The notes: a model not told the origin generated them from the sequence alone. DNA of 17,972 bases from Actinomycetota bacterium (GCA_012271125.1 JAAXHB010000095.1:1-17972), one strand, 5' to 3'. Shown: positions 1-8,605, counted from the stretch's first letter. Program-made: numbers and translations.

Positions 1-94
1 CCCCACTCCCTCAAGCGTGCCGTCCAACTCGGTCCCCCCTCTAACCCTGCTCCCACCTTTGCCGTTTGTTGATCTTCGGGAGTGTTCTATTTGA

Positions 95-1084
95 TTAGTT
101 ATTGATTGAAGGGGCGACTTGTTCGGTGAAGGCGGTTAGTTGGTCTAGGAGTTCGTCTTTGCTGCGGCTGCGGAACTTGAGATGCATAGTGTTAGCACCA
201 GCGTCTAAGGCTTGGCAGATGGTTTCGGCGACCGCTTCAGGGCCGAAGATGAGATGGTCAGGGATTTCTTTAGGCGCGGTTTTGGCGGAGTTGGCAAGCA
301 GGTAAGCCCAGGGAACCATGTAGCCGATGTCGAAAGGTTCGTCGGAGCGGTTGGCATCGCCGGCAGCTTGGCGGATCGTGTCGACGATTTCTCGGTACTG
401 AGATACGGGATTTCCCATAGGCACATAGCCATCCCCAAGACGTCCGGCGCGTCGCCAGGCATTACGACCCGAACCGCCAACCCAGATTGGCAGTTCTCGG
501 CTTGGAGTAGGACCGACACCCATTTGTGTGTATTGAAATTTCTTGCCATGATGGCCTACGTAGGAGTCGGTACCGTTGTGTCTGTCGTTGCCAATGTCAT
601 CGTTGCCGTCATTGTTGACGCCGTTGTTACCGTCGTCGTTGTCACCGAAAACACCGCGAACAGCGCTGATGATCTCATCAAGAGTGTCGCCGCGGCCCGC
701 ATAGTCAACGCCTAGAGCCTCGAACTCGCCATGAACATGGCCGGCACCGACACCAAGAATTGCACGCCCAGCAGACAAGTGATCCAAAGTCGCGAACGAC
801 TTCGCAGTTTGAAGTGGATGACGATACGGGGCGACCCAGACCAGCGACGCCAAATTAATAGTGCTGGTATGAGCAGCCAAAAATGCCAGAGTTGCGACCG
901 TGTCATACCAAGTTGTGGACATATGCGGCAGCGACGCAGGAATAGCTATGTGGTCACACACGCCGATAAAGCTGTGGCCGGTATTTTCAGCAGCTTGTGC
1001 CACGGTTACTAGGTCAGCAACGGTGGCGGTGTGCTCCCACGGGTCAGCGAGAGTTTCGGTGAGGGCCTGGATCGGCAAGGTCAT
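95..1084 (-). CDS. LLM-class F420/FMN-dependent oxidoreductase
   Basis: A TIM-barrel oxidoreductase of the bacterial luciferase-like superfamily, probably cytoplasmic, using F420 or FMN; the substrate is not predictable. Seen from the ATG at 1084: the strand-1 motif MTLPIQ at the start, then CDHIAIP, the block YRHPLQTAKSFATLDHLSAG, LGVGAGHVHGEFEALG with RG and DE just after, and ELPIWVGGSG. These match the probable F420-dependent family typified by Rv2161c. An Asp/Asn/Gly-rich insert (569-646) sits in the loop before the conserved GxKFQYT segment. The start is uncertain: the frame is open to a GTG at 1123 and a TTG at 1156, which would add WTYG before MTLPIQ and complete strand 1. None of the three has a clear ribosome binding site. 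It is divergent from the transporter operon at 1172. The family is secure; cofactor choice is inference. Confidence 0.85.
   Translation of the reverse strand: MTLPIQALTETLADPWEHTATVADLVTVAQAAENTGHSFIGVCDHIAIPASLPHMSTTWYDTVATLAFLAAHTSTINLASLVWVAPYRHPLQTAKSFATLDHLSAGRAILGVGAGHVHGEFEALGVDYAGRGDTLDEIISAVRGVFGDNDDGNNGVNNDGNDDIGNDRHNGTDSYVGHHGKKFQYTQMGVGPTPSRELPIWVGGSGRNAWRRAGRLGDGYVPMGNPVSQYREIVDTIRQAAGDANRSDEPFDIGYMVPWAYLLANSAKTAPKEIPDHLIFGPEAVAETICQALDAGANTMHLKFRSRSKDELLDQLTAFTEQVAPSINN
569..646 (-). repeat. Asp/Asn/Gly-rich triplet tract inside the LLM oxidoreductase
   Basis: On the minus strand this stretch is an imperfect run of GAC, AAC, GAT and GGC codons giving about 26 residues of mostly D, N and G. 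It lies in a surface loop where relatives usually have only a few residues, so it looks like a triplet-expansion insert that keeps the frame. Related tracts occur in ModA (13313-13345) and at the proS/acyl-CoA ligase junction (17405-17467). Confidence 0.7.
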
Positions 1085-1171
1085 GCCATATGTCCAGCTA
1101 CCGGCGGAGGTAATAGCGCTCACAGGTAGCGATGTTAGGCGCGCTGGTAGTGTCAAAATCTTGGAGCTGAT

Positions 1172-3361
1172 ATGAGCGACGATGCCCTAGAGCCCCAACC
1201 TGAGTCCGAAACGGCAGCCAAGCAGCTGCCCGGAGTTGGCGACGACGCCATGGGCTTGCGTCAAGGCCTGGCTGCAAGCGGGGCGTTCACGTTCATCGTG
1301 TTGCTGGTGCTCAACAGTCTTGACGAGCTCGAACAGTCGGCAATGTTTGTGCTCGCCCCCGATATTCGAGACACTTTCGGCGTGTCAGATGGCATGATCA
1401 CCTTCATAGCTTCGGCTTCGGCGGCTTTTGTGGTGCTCGGTGCGTTTCCGATGGGTTGGCTAGCGGATCGTTGCCGTCGTTCTCCCATTGTGGGCGGCGC
1501 AAGCATCGTGTTTTCAGCGATGGTGGTGCTGTCGGGGTTTGCGGTGAATGCGTTCATGTTGTTTTGGGCACGTTTCGGCACCGGCATTGCCAAGTCCAAC
1601 ACCTTGCCAGTTCACAATTCGCTTATCGCCGACGCTTATCCCATCGGGGTGCGAGGGCGTATCAGTGCCTGGACCCAAACTTGCGGCAGGGTGATTGCCG
1701 CTATCAGTCCGCTTGCTGTTGGTGGGGTAGCGGTTCTTGCGGGCGGCGACGAAGGTTGGCGTTGGGCATTTTTCCTGCTCGGGTTGCCGGTTGGAGTGTT
1801 TGCCTTGTTGGCGTTTCGTATACCTGAGCCGCCACGGGGTCAATGGGAAAAAACTTCGGTGCTTAAACAGGTCATCGTTGACGAAAATCCGGCACCGATT
1901 TCAGTAGAAGCAGCGGTAAGTCGTCTAATGCGCATCGACACGATCCGAGCAGTGCTGTTCGGGTTTGCAGCGTTGGGGTTTGTGATATTCACAATCCCGG
2001 TTCAGGCAAACCTTTACCTAGAGGACTCCTTCGGGCTTGGACCGCTTGGACGTGGAGTAGCAACCTCGGTCGCTGGAATCGTGGCGGCAGCGGTGTTGCC
2101 TTATGTGGGAGCTCGCTTTGACGGGCTATACCGGATTGACCCTGCCAAAGCCTTGCGTTTGATCGGAGTGTTGTTGTTGCCGACGGCTGTGTTGGCACCT
2201 TTGCAGTTTCAAGCACCGAGTGTGATCTGGTTCATTGCCTTGGACATTCCTCGGGTGGTGTTGAGTTTCGCCAGCTTTGCGATGGTCGGACCGGTGATCT
2301 GGTCGGTGGTGCCGTATCGGTTACGTGGTTTGGGATCGGCGCTGGTGACATTGTTCATCTTCTTGTTCGGAGCGGTTGCTGGTTCGGCGTTTGCCGCGGT
2401 GTTGGTGGATGGATACGGCGTGCAAGTAGCGGTGTCGGTTTTGGCGGTGCCGTCGGTGCTCGTGGGTGCGACATTGTTGATGCGTGGTGCTCACTCGATC
2501 AAGTCCGATTTGATACAGGTGGCTACAGAACTCAAAGAGGAAAAAGCACAACACGAGCGCAGTTCAACTACTGGGACAGCTGTCTTGTCGGTTAGCAACA
2601 TTGACTTCAGTTACGGCTCGATGCAAGTGCTATTTGATGTCAACTTAGAAGTTGCTCAGGGCGAGACATTGGCATTGCTGGGTAACAATGGTGCCGGCAA
2701 GTCCACAACCTTGAACGTGATCACTGGTCTGGTCACCCCAGAGCATGGTGAGGTGCGTTTCAAGGGCCAGCCGATCACTTTCACCTCAGCAGAGCATCGT
2801 TCAGCCATGGGTATTCAGATGTTGCCCGGAGGCAAGGGCGTGTTTAGCGATCTAAGCGTGGAAGACAATTTGCGCATCGGTGCCTACAGGTATCGCCATG
2901 ACCGTGGCGACATGCAGCGCCGCATCGGACGTGTTGTCGACATTTTTGACCATCTGCAAGGCCGACTAGGAGAGCGAGCCGGTGACTTATCTGGTGGGCA
3001 ACAGCAGATGCTTGCCTTAGCAAGGGTGCTGTTGCATGAGCCTGAATTGTTGATTATTGACGAGTTGAGCATGGGTTTGGCACCGACAATTGTTCAGGAC
3101 TTGCTGGTGCGCATCGGCGACCTTCGTGCCGGTGGGCAGACGATGATCGTGGTGGAAGAAAACCTGTCTTTGGTGTTGAGCATTGCTGACAGGGCAGTGT
3201 TTTTAGAAAAAGGTGAAGTGCGTTTTGAAGGGTCAGCAGCAGGTCTGGTGGAGCGTGACGATCTGGTGCGTGCAGCGTTTCTCGGTCAGGACATGTCACA
3301 GGTGTCGCTGATAGATGAGTCTTCGGCTTCGCAATTCTTGTCACCTCATCCCGAGGTGTAG
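1172..3361 (+). CDS. MFS transporter fused to a LivF-type ABC ATPase
   Basis: A 729-residue inner-membrane fusion. Residues about 33-440 form a hydrophobic MFS carrier, roughly 12 helices, with the MFS motif A GWLADRCRRS at 95-104. A charged linker (about 440-470) leads to a complete ABC ATPase: Walker A GNNGAGKST 504-512, Q-loop Q549, signature LSGGQ 606-610 and Walker B LLIIDE 626-631. The switch segment VVEEN lacks the usual His, as in LivF (VEQN). The ATPase therefore looks like the LivF half of a branched-chain-type transporter, with LivG in the next gene. The ATG is preceded by GGAG at 1163-1166. The next gene starts 2 bp after the stop, so the two are surely cotranscribed. A secondary carrier fused to an ABC ATPase is unusual; whether the MFS part transports, or only tethers the ATPase, is unknown. 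The substrate is also unknown. Confidence 0.9.
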   Translation: MSDDALEPQPESETAAKQLPGVGDDAMGLRQGLAASGAFTFIVLLVLNSLDELEQSAMFVLAPDIRDTFGVSDGMITFIASASAAFVVLGAFPMGWLADRCRRSPIVGGASIVFSAMVVLSGFAVNAFMLFWARFGTGIAKSNTLPVHNSLIADAYPIGVRGRISAWTQTCGRVIAAISPLAVGGVAVLAGGDEGWRWAFFLLGLPVGVFALLAFRIPEPPRGQWEKTSVLKQVIVDENPAPISVEAAVSRLMRIDTIRAVLFGFAALGFVIFTIPVQANLYLEDSFGLGPLGRGVATSVAGIVAAAVLPYVGARFDGLYRIDPAKALRLIGVLLLPTAVLAPLQFQAPSVIWFIALDIPRVVLSFASFAMVGPVIWSVVPYRLRGLGSALVTLFIFLFGAVAGSAFAAVLVDGYGVQVAVSVLAVPSVLVGATLLMRGAHSIKSDLIQVATELKEEKAQHERSSTTGTAVLSVSNIDFSYGSMQVLFDVNLEVAQGETLALLGNNGAGKSTTLNVITGLVTPEHGEVRFKGQPITFTSAEHRSAMGIQMLPGGKGVFSDLSVEDNLRIGAYRYRHDRGDMQRRIGRVVDIFDHLQGRLGERAGDLSGGQQQMLALARVLLHEPELLIIDELSMGLAPTIVQDLLVRIGDLRAGGQTMIVVEENLSLVLSIADRAVFLEKGEVRFEGSAAGLVERDDLVRAAFLGQDMSQVSLIDESSASQFLSPHPEV
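3353..3358 (+). promoter_or_regulatory. Ribosome binding site fixing the GTG start at 3364
   Basis: GAGGTG lies inside the last codons of the MFS-LivF gene and 5 nt before GTG 3364. It supports this start and translational linkage across the 2-bp gap. Confidence 0.65.
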
Positions 3362-3363
3362 TT

Positions 3364-6189
3364 GTGTTTGCTGCTTGGATCACTACCCAGTTGGTCTTCA
3401 ATGGCATGGTCACCGGACTGGTCGTTGGCCTGGTTGCTATGGGCATAGTGCTCATCTACCGATCCACACGAGTCATCAACTTTGCGGTCGGCAACCTGGG
3501 CGTGCCGGCAGCCATGTTGTTGGCTCTGATGCAGCTCAATTGGGGATTTCCGTTCTGGGTTGGGCTGTTTTTGGCGTTAGTTGTGGGAACTTTGCTGGGT
3601 GCCTTGATGGAGTTGACCGTTGTGCGGCGATTGTTTCACCGTCCTCGTGTGATATTGCTGGTGGCAACCGTGGGCGTGGCGCAGCTAATGCGTGCTATTG
3701 CAGCGTCTTTGCCCGATTTGGACAGCCAAGGCAGACGTTTCCCCGTGGTTGGGCGCACTATTTGGGAAGACCTGCCTTTTGATCTGCGGATAAGTGCTCC
3801 GCAGGTGACGATCATCGTTGTGGTGCCGTTGGTTGCTGTGGCTTTGGGTTATGTGTTGAGCCGGACAACGTTTGGTCGAGCGGTTGCTGCGAGCGCGTCG
3901 AATCCGGATTTGGCACGACTGTCAGGAGTTAATCCAAAGGTTGTTTCGACATTTGTGTGGACGATGGCGGGTTTCATGTCGGCGTTGTCGATCATCTTGT
4001 TGAGCGGTCAGTCAGGGTCGGTGACTGCGATCGAGAATCTTGGTCCGCAGACACTGGCGAAGGCTTTGGCTGCAGCGGCTATTTGTGGTATGCGGTCATT
4101 CCCCCGAGCGGTTGCTGGCGGTGTGTTGATCGGTGTAGGCGAAGCTGTTTTGCGGTTCAATTTCTTGTCACACACTGGACTGATCGACTTTGTGCTGTTT
4201 TGCGCTGTCTTTGTTGCTGTTTTTTGGCAGAGCCGTGACAGTCGTGACGGGCAGGAGTTGGCGTACATGGCACGCATTCGTCAAGTCCCAGCTCGTTTAC
4301 AAGCTTTGTGGTGGGTTCAGATGATGCCGAGGGTTGTGCTGGGGTTGGGTTTGATTTTTGCGGTGGTGTTGCCGTTGATCGTGGAGCTTCCGTCGCGACA
4401 TTTGCTGTATTCAACTGTGCTGGGGTTCGGGATTTGTGCCATGTCGGTGACGGTCATAACCGGCTGGTCGGGGCAGTTGTCATTGGCGCAGATGGCTTTT
4501 GCCGGCTTTGGGGCGTTGTTAGCTGCGTCGCTCACTCGGGGGTTTGAGGTTGATATTGGTTACGGGGCTAACCGCATGCTGGATGTGACAGCGCCGGCTT
4601 TGCCATTTGCTGTTGCCATCGTGATAAGCGCAGTCGTGACAGGTTTGACTGCAGCGTTGATTGGCGCGGGGGCGTTGCGGGTGCGTGGTTTGATGCTTGC
4701 GATAACGACCTTTGCATTTGCGGTTGCCTGTACGCAGTTCGTGTTTAGGCGACCGATCTTTGGTGGCGGGTCGTCGGTGCCGTTCAAGCGCGGATCGCTG
4801 TTTGGCATTGATCTGACATCACAACGTGCCTATTACTGGTTCATGCTGGGCTGGTTCGTGGTGATATTCGTGCTAGTGGCAAGACTGCGGCAAAGCGGAG
4901 CCGGGCGTGCGCTGATAGCGGTGCGTGATAACCCAGCGGGTGCTGCGGCTTGCACGGTGAGTCCTGCCAAAATCAAGATAGCGGCGTTTGCTTTGGCAGG
5001 TGGAGTCGCAGGACTAGGTGGTGGATTGCTGGGCGGGCTTGTGCAAAACATTCGCTACACCGAATCGTTGTTTCGGGTGGATGATTCGTTGCGGGTGGTG
5101 GGAATGGCAGTTATCGGTGGTCTTGGATCGGTTACTGGCGCAGTGCTGGGAGCGGTTTGGGTGGAAGGCATACCTGCGTTTTTTGCCGACAACGAAGTTG
5201 TGCCCTTGTTTTCGTCGAGCATTGGATTGTTGTTGGTGATCATGTACATACCCGGAGGTTTCATCCAGATCGGCTACAGCGCACGCGACGCAATCTTGCG
5301 CTGGGCTGAGCCGAGACTGGCTCAAACTGGTGACGCTGCTGGTGACTTTGCCAACGACGTGGGAGGCACACCGGTTTTGGGTGGGGGAGCGGTACCCGGA
5401 ACTCTGCCATTCGACCGGACTGTGACGGACAGGAGCACCGCGGCGGAGAGTGGCGCGGTTGTCTTGGCAGCCAAAGACGTGACTGTGCGATTTGGCGGCA
5501 ATGTCGCCGTCAACAACGTGTCAATCCATGTGACCCAGTCTGAGATTGTTGGGCTGATTGGCACTAATGGAGCTGGTAAGACCACCTTGATGAACGCCAT
5601 CGGTGGCTTCGTTCCGGCAAAAGGCACTATTCATCTTTTAGGCGATGACATCACCAAAGCAACCGCAGCTAAACGAGCTAAAAAAGGTTTGGGACGAACA
5701 TTTCAAGCAGCGACGCTGTTTCCTGAGCTCACAGTGCGTGAGACTGCCATGGTCGCCCTCCGAGCTCGAGCCGGACGCGGAGGTTCAGCACTGTTGCGTA
5801 AGCGCAGTCAGGCTCAAGCTGATGAATATATCGATTGGCTTGGGTTAGGCGATCATGCCGATCACTATGTAGCGGAGTTATCAACCGGCACCCGTCGCAT
5901 TGTGGAGCTGGCATGCCTGTTGGCGTTGGATGCTCAAGTGCTGTGCTTTGACGAGCCCACCGCTGGGGTAGCACAAAGCGAAGCCCTCGCGCCGCTGCTG
6001 ATGAATATTCGTAATGATCTGGGGGCGTCGGTGCTGTTGATCGAGCATGACATGAGTTTGGTGATGGGGGTAAGTGATCGGGTCTATTGCCTTGATTCAG
6101 GCTCGGTGATCGCTGAGGGCATCCCATCTGAGGTACAGAACCATCCCGACGTGATCACCAGCTACCTCGGCACTCCCGTCACCACTTAA
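3364..6189 (+). CDS. LivH-LivM-LivG fused branched-chain-type ABC transporter (two permeases plus ATPase)
   Basis: A 941-residue protein carrying both permeases and one ATPase of a branched-chain amino acid/amide-type importer. Residues about 1-295 are LivH-like, with RSTRVINFAVGNLG near 33-46 and the ATPase-contact loop TTFGRAVAASASNPDLARLS at 168-187. About 320-645 are LivM-like, with ITGWSGQLSLAQMAFAGFGA at 365-384 and a second contact loop near 510-535. After a linker of about 50 residues comes a LivG-like ATPase: Walker A GTNGAGKTT 733-741, Q-loop Q781, signature LSTGT 839-843, Walker B VLCFDEP 859-865 and switch His H895. LSTGT replaces LSGGQ; I believe this is common in actinobacterial LivG. 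With the upstream LivF this makes a full FGHM core in two chains. No LivK-type binding protein is visible, so it must be encoded elsewhere. The substrate (branched-chain amino acid, amide, urea or other) is not decidable. Confidence 0.92.
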   Translation: MFAAWITTQLVFNGMVTGLVVGLVAMGIVLIYRSTRVINFAVGNLGVPAAMLLALMQLNWGFPFWVGLFLALVVGTLLGALMELTVVRRLFHRPRVILLVATVGVAQLMRAIAASLPDLDSQGRRFPVVGRTIWEDLPFDLRISAPQVTIIVVVPLVAVALGYVLSRTTFGRAVAASASNPDLARLSGVNPKVVSTFVWTMAGFMSALSIILLSGQSGSVTAIENLGPQTLAKALAAAAICGMRSFPRAVAGGVLIGVGEAVLRFNFLSHTGLIDFVLFCAVFVAVFWQSRDSRDGQELAYMARIRQVPARLQALWWVQMMPRVVLGLGLIFAVVLPLIVELPSRHLLYSTVLGFGICAMSVTVITGWSGQLSLAQMAFAGFGALLAASLTRGFEVDIGYGANRMLDVTAPALPFAVAIVISAVVTGLTAALIGAGALRVRGLMLAITTFAFAVACTQFVFRRPIFGGGSSVPFKRGSLFGIDLTSQRAYYWFMLGWFVVIFVLVARLRQSGAGRALIAVRDNPAGAAACTVSPAKIKIAAFALAGGVAGLGGGLLGGLVQNIRYTESLFRVDDSLRVVGMAVIGGLGSVTGAVLGAVWVEGIPAFFADNEVVPLFSSSIGLLLVIMYIPGGFIQIGYSARDAILRWAEPRLAQTGDAAGDFANDVGGTPVLGGGAVPGTLPFDRTVTDRSTAAESGAVVLAAKDVTVRFGGNVAVNNVSIHVTQSEIVGLIGTNGAGKTTLMNAIGGFVPAKGTIHLLGDDITKATAAKRAKKGLGRTFQAATLFPELTVRETAMVALRARAGRGGSALLRKRSQAQADEYIDWLGLGDHADHYVAELSTGTRRIVELACLLALDAQVLCFDEPTAGVAQSEALAPLLMNIRNDLGASVLLIEHDMSLVMGVSDRVYCLDSGSVIAEGIPSEVQNHPDVITSYLGTPVTT

Positions 6190-6265
6190 TAATTGTCACT
6201 CCAGTACTTGATAACCGCCAACCACACCAGCACACAGTCTTGGGTACGGGTGCCCTAACGCGTCT

Positions 6266-8545
6266 TTAGGTCTCGTGCACACGGTGTTCGAACTTGTCTA
6301 GCCCTGACTCAAGCAGCGGACTTGGCTCTCCGCTGTAGAGCACATAGAGCTGATCTCGTGCCCTAGTCATCGCCACATATAGACGGCTCATATCTAGAGC
6401 AACATGGTCGGCGTATTCCTCGTCGCTCATGTTCTCTTCTTGCTTCTTTGGAAACCGACCGTCGCTTATGTTGTAGAGAAACACAATTTTGAACTCCAGC
6501 CCCTTAGCTCGAAACAAGGTGCCCACCTTGACTTCGTCACTGAATCGACCTGTGTAGCTCTTGATGGGCAATACCCGTAAACCTGCTTGCTCAAGCTTGC
6601 GCTGAACCTTTTTCTCCTGGTTATTGATTGAAACCAGCACTGCTATGTCGCCGATAGCTACAGCGTCACTAACGGCGAGTCGTTGAACTTCCTGTGCGAT
6701 GAAGTCGGCTTGAGCATCTTCGTCTTCGGCTTGAACTAATACGGGCGACATACCATCTCTGAGAGTCTTAGCAGCCATTTCGCCGCGTTTATATTTCGTG
6801 TCGGTTTCTTGTCCTGGGTCCGTTTCTTGTTCTGTGTCATCCTCTTGGGCTGCTTCAGAGTCGTGTGTTTCGGCGGGGTCGTATTTCTCGCCAAGATCAT
6901 CAACCTTGACCGCTCCGGCACATGACATGGCGACATCGATGATGTTTTTGGAGTTGCGGTAGTTGGTGGCGAGGACTGCGCTGCGTCCTCGAACGTCCAC
7001 CCCTGCTTCTTGGAGTGTGAAACCGCCTGGGTAGATGCGTTGTCCGCCGTCACCTGCGAGGAATAGCGCGTTGGGCTTGTCGACGCCGTCTTCGTCGCTC
7101 ACCAGAGCTCGGACAAGTTGCAGCCCAACAAGGGTCAGGTCCTGGACTTCATCAACAATTGCAGCTCGATATTGAGCCGGTTGGGAAAGGGCAATATCAC
7201 GTGCGACCAGAATGCGATCTGCGAAGTCATAAGTTTTTGCTTTCTTTAACTCCTGTTGGTACGCCTCATAGAGCTCCCAGACTTGGGTACGCATATGAGT
7301 ACCAAATCCTGTTCCGCGTCCGGTTCTCTCAATGCGCTGATATTCGCCAAGAGACTTAAGCCCTCTGCCCTTTATCACTTGGGCGACTTCGTCTAGTAGG
7401 TAGCTCTTGGTGATACCTGAGGTGTGTAGTGGCGTGTCTGGAGTGACAATGGCTTGAAATGCCTTTGTGAAAGCACTTTTGACCTTGTCGGTGTCTACAT
7501 CAAGCTGGTTCTGGGCCTTATTGCATATCTGATTCGCCAACCTGTCGATGTTGACGAACTCAACGCAGTCAGGACGTGAGGATGGGATTTGTCGGAATAG
7601 TCCGTCAAAAACCGGCGGAAGTGTTTTGATGTAGGTCGTGAACAGGATCGGCGGCGAAGCGTCGCCACCTACTTGCTCTGATCCGAACTGCTTCGCCAAT
7701 GCCGCGGCTCGGTGAAGCGCAACGACCGATTTTCCGGTTCCGGCAGAACCTCGAACTCGTGCTGGTCCAGTGAAGTTGCGTTCTACCAACTCGCGCTGAT
7801 TTGGATGCAGGAAAATCATCCATTCTTCGATTGGGGCTGCTACTAGGCGCTGCACCTCGTCGTCGTCAAGCACCGATGACAGACCTCCTAGTGCACCCCG
7901 TTCAATAATGGCTCTGTATAGGTATTCGTCGTCAGGGTCGTCAATGAGTTGACCTTGTAGATAGTCAGCAGGTTGGACTTCGATTAGGTCCATGATCAGA
8001 GACAACCGTTCTTCGCTTATGTCTGTCCACACATCAAGCAACGTGTCCAGGGTGGACTTTCGGAGCATGTCTATTTCGCCGACATTAAATCCAGCCTGTT
8101 CGAGATCGCGGTTGGACCATTGACGCAAGATGGGTTGTTCTTGTTTAGTGGGGGTTGAAGTTTTTCGGTTTTCGACGGGTTTGGGTTCCAGATCGACACC
8201 CTTGCGTTCAAGCGTTACAAATTGAGGGTTGCCGTCCTGTGGTGCAACGAAGTCGGAGCGTTGTGCCAGCTGATAGATGTAGTCGTGGTGTCCGGCACGC
8301 AAGAAGACACTGGCAGGACCTTGTTTAGCAATAAGTACGCGAAGTTCAATCGAGGCGCGGATTGACCAGAGACGCTTGCTTCCGACCTTGCCGCTTAAGC
8401 GTTCAAGTTGCAAGCTGGGAGTTGCAGGGTCTTTGGTGTATTGGGCAATGGCATTCATCACCTGCCCTTGTTCGTTTATTTCAAGCTTGGAGGTGGATTC
8501 CAAAAAGCCTGGGTCTAGAGAGGTCAAGTTTTTTGATGATGCCAT
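6266..8545 (-). CDS. UvrD/PcrA-like superfamily 1 helicase with N-terminal RelE/ParE-like domain
   Basis: A 759-residue SF1 DNA helicase. Seen: Q-motif-like HPNQREL (247-253), Walker A GSAGTGKSV (266-274), motif II DEVQD (465-469), motif III LAGDGGQRIYPGG (497-508), motif IV TNYRNSKNI (527-535), motif V VGTLFRAKGLEF (674-685) and motif VI RLYVAMTRAR (721-730). An ATP-driven 3'-5' translocase is expected from the family. Residues about 15-95 resemble the RelE/YafQ/ParE toxin fold: LERLSGK (48-53), WSIRASIELRVLIAK (60-74) and GHHDYIYQLAQR (85-96). This domain could bind or cut RNA, or just bind nucleic acid; activity is inference. Residues about 560-590 are an acidic low-complexity insert. No nuclease motif of the PD-(D/E)XK type was recognised. 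No clear ribosome binding site precedes the ATG. It is convergent with the transporter operon (76 bp gap) and divergent from the AAA+ gene. Confidence 0.88.
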   Translation of the reverse strand: MASSKNLTSLDPGFLESTSKLEINEQGQVMNAIAQYTKDPATPSLQLERLSGKVGSKRLWSIRASIELRVLIAKQGPASVFLRAGHHDYIYQLAQRSDFVAPQDGNPQFVTLERKGVDLEPKPVENRKTSTPTKQEQPILRQWSNRDLEQAGFNVGEIDMLRKSTLDTLLDVWTDISEERLSLIMDLIEVQPADYLQGQLIDDPDDEYLYRAIIERGALGGLSSVLDDDEVQRLVAAPIEEWMIFLHPNQRELVERNFTGPARVRGSAGTGKSVVALHRAAALAKQFGSEQVGGDASPPILFTTYIKTLPPVFDGLFRQIPSSRPDCVEFVNIDRLANQICNKAQNQLDVDTDKVKSAFTKAFQAIVTPDTPLHTSGITKSYLLDEVAQVIKGRGLKSLGEYQRIERTGRGTGFGTHMRTQVWELYEAYQQELKKAKTYDFADRILVARDIALSQPAQYRAAIVDEVQDLTLVGLQLVRALVSDEDGVDKPNALFLAGDGGQRIYPGGFTLQEAGVDVRGRSAVLATNYRNSKNIIDVAMSCAGAVKVDDLGEKYDPAETHDSEAAQEDDTEQETDPGQETDTKYKRGEMAAKTLRDGMSPVLVQAEDEDAQADFIAQEVQRLAVSDAVAIGDIAVLVSINNQEKKVQRKLEQAGLRVLPIKSYTGRFSDEVKVGTLFRAKGLEFKIVFLYNISDGRFPKKQEENMSDEEYADHVALDMSRLYVAMTRARDQLYVLYSGEPSPLLESGLDKFEHRVHET
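6804..6839 (-). repeat. 18-bp imperfect tandem repeat in the helicase (acidic Q-E-T repeat)
   Basis: Two adjacent 18-bp units, GTTTCTTGTCCTGGGTCC and GTTTCTTGTTCTGTGTCA on the plus strand, with a weaker third copy just left. They encode the hexapeptide pattern D-x-x-Q-E-T (DTEQET then DPGQET) in a disordered acidic loop between helicase motifs IV and V. Confidence 0.7.
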
Positions 8546-8575
8546 AAGCCGTGACTTTACCGAAGGGGTATGACA

Positions 8576-8605
8576 CCAAACCGAGAGGGTCCAAACCGAG
8601 AGGGT
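8576..8605. repeat. Perfect 15-bp tandem repeat upstream of the helicase (possible operator)
   Basis: CCAAACCGAGAGGGT occurs twice back to back at 8576-8590 and 8591-8605. A degenerate third copy of the core, ACCGAAGGGGT, is at 8559-8569, 21 bp from the matching bases of copy one. The array lies 14-60 bp upstream of the helicase ATG, where an operator or activator site would be expected. The repeats are seen; a regulatory role is inference. Confidence 0.6.

Noticed and set aside
1..94. Coding or RNA feature in the first 94 bases
   Set aside because: Pyrimidine-rich non-coding sequence after the LLM oxidoreductase stop; no frame, stem with U-tract or recognisable site.
205..715. Open frames overlapping the LLM oxidoreductase on the other strand and frame
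   Set aside because: They follow the oxidoreductase's codon pattern in shifted frames and encode no recognisable domain; they are shadows of the real gene.
6190..6265. Possible bidirectional terminator in the convergent gap after the transporter operon
   Set aside because: The only hairpin seen (GGGTA-CGGG-TGCCC) has 5 pairs including a wobble and no U-tract; too weak to annotate.
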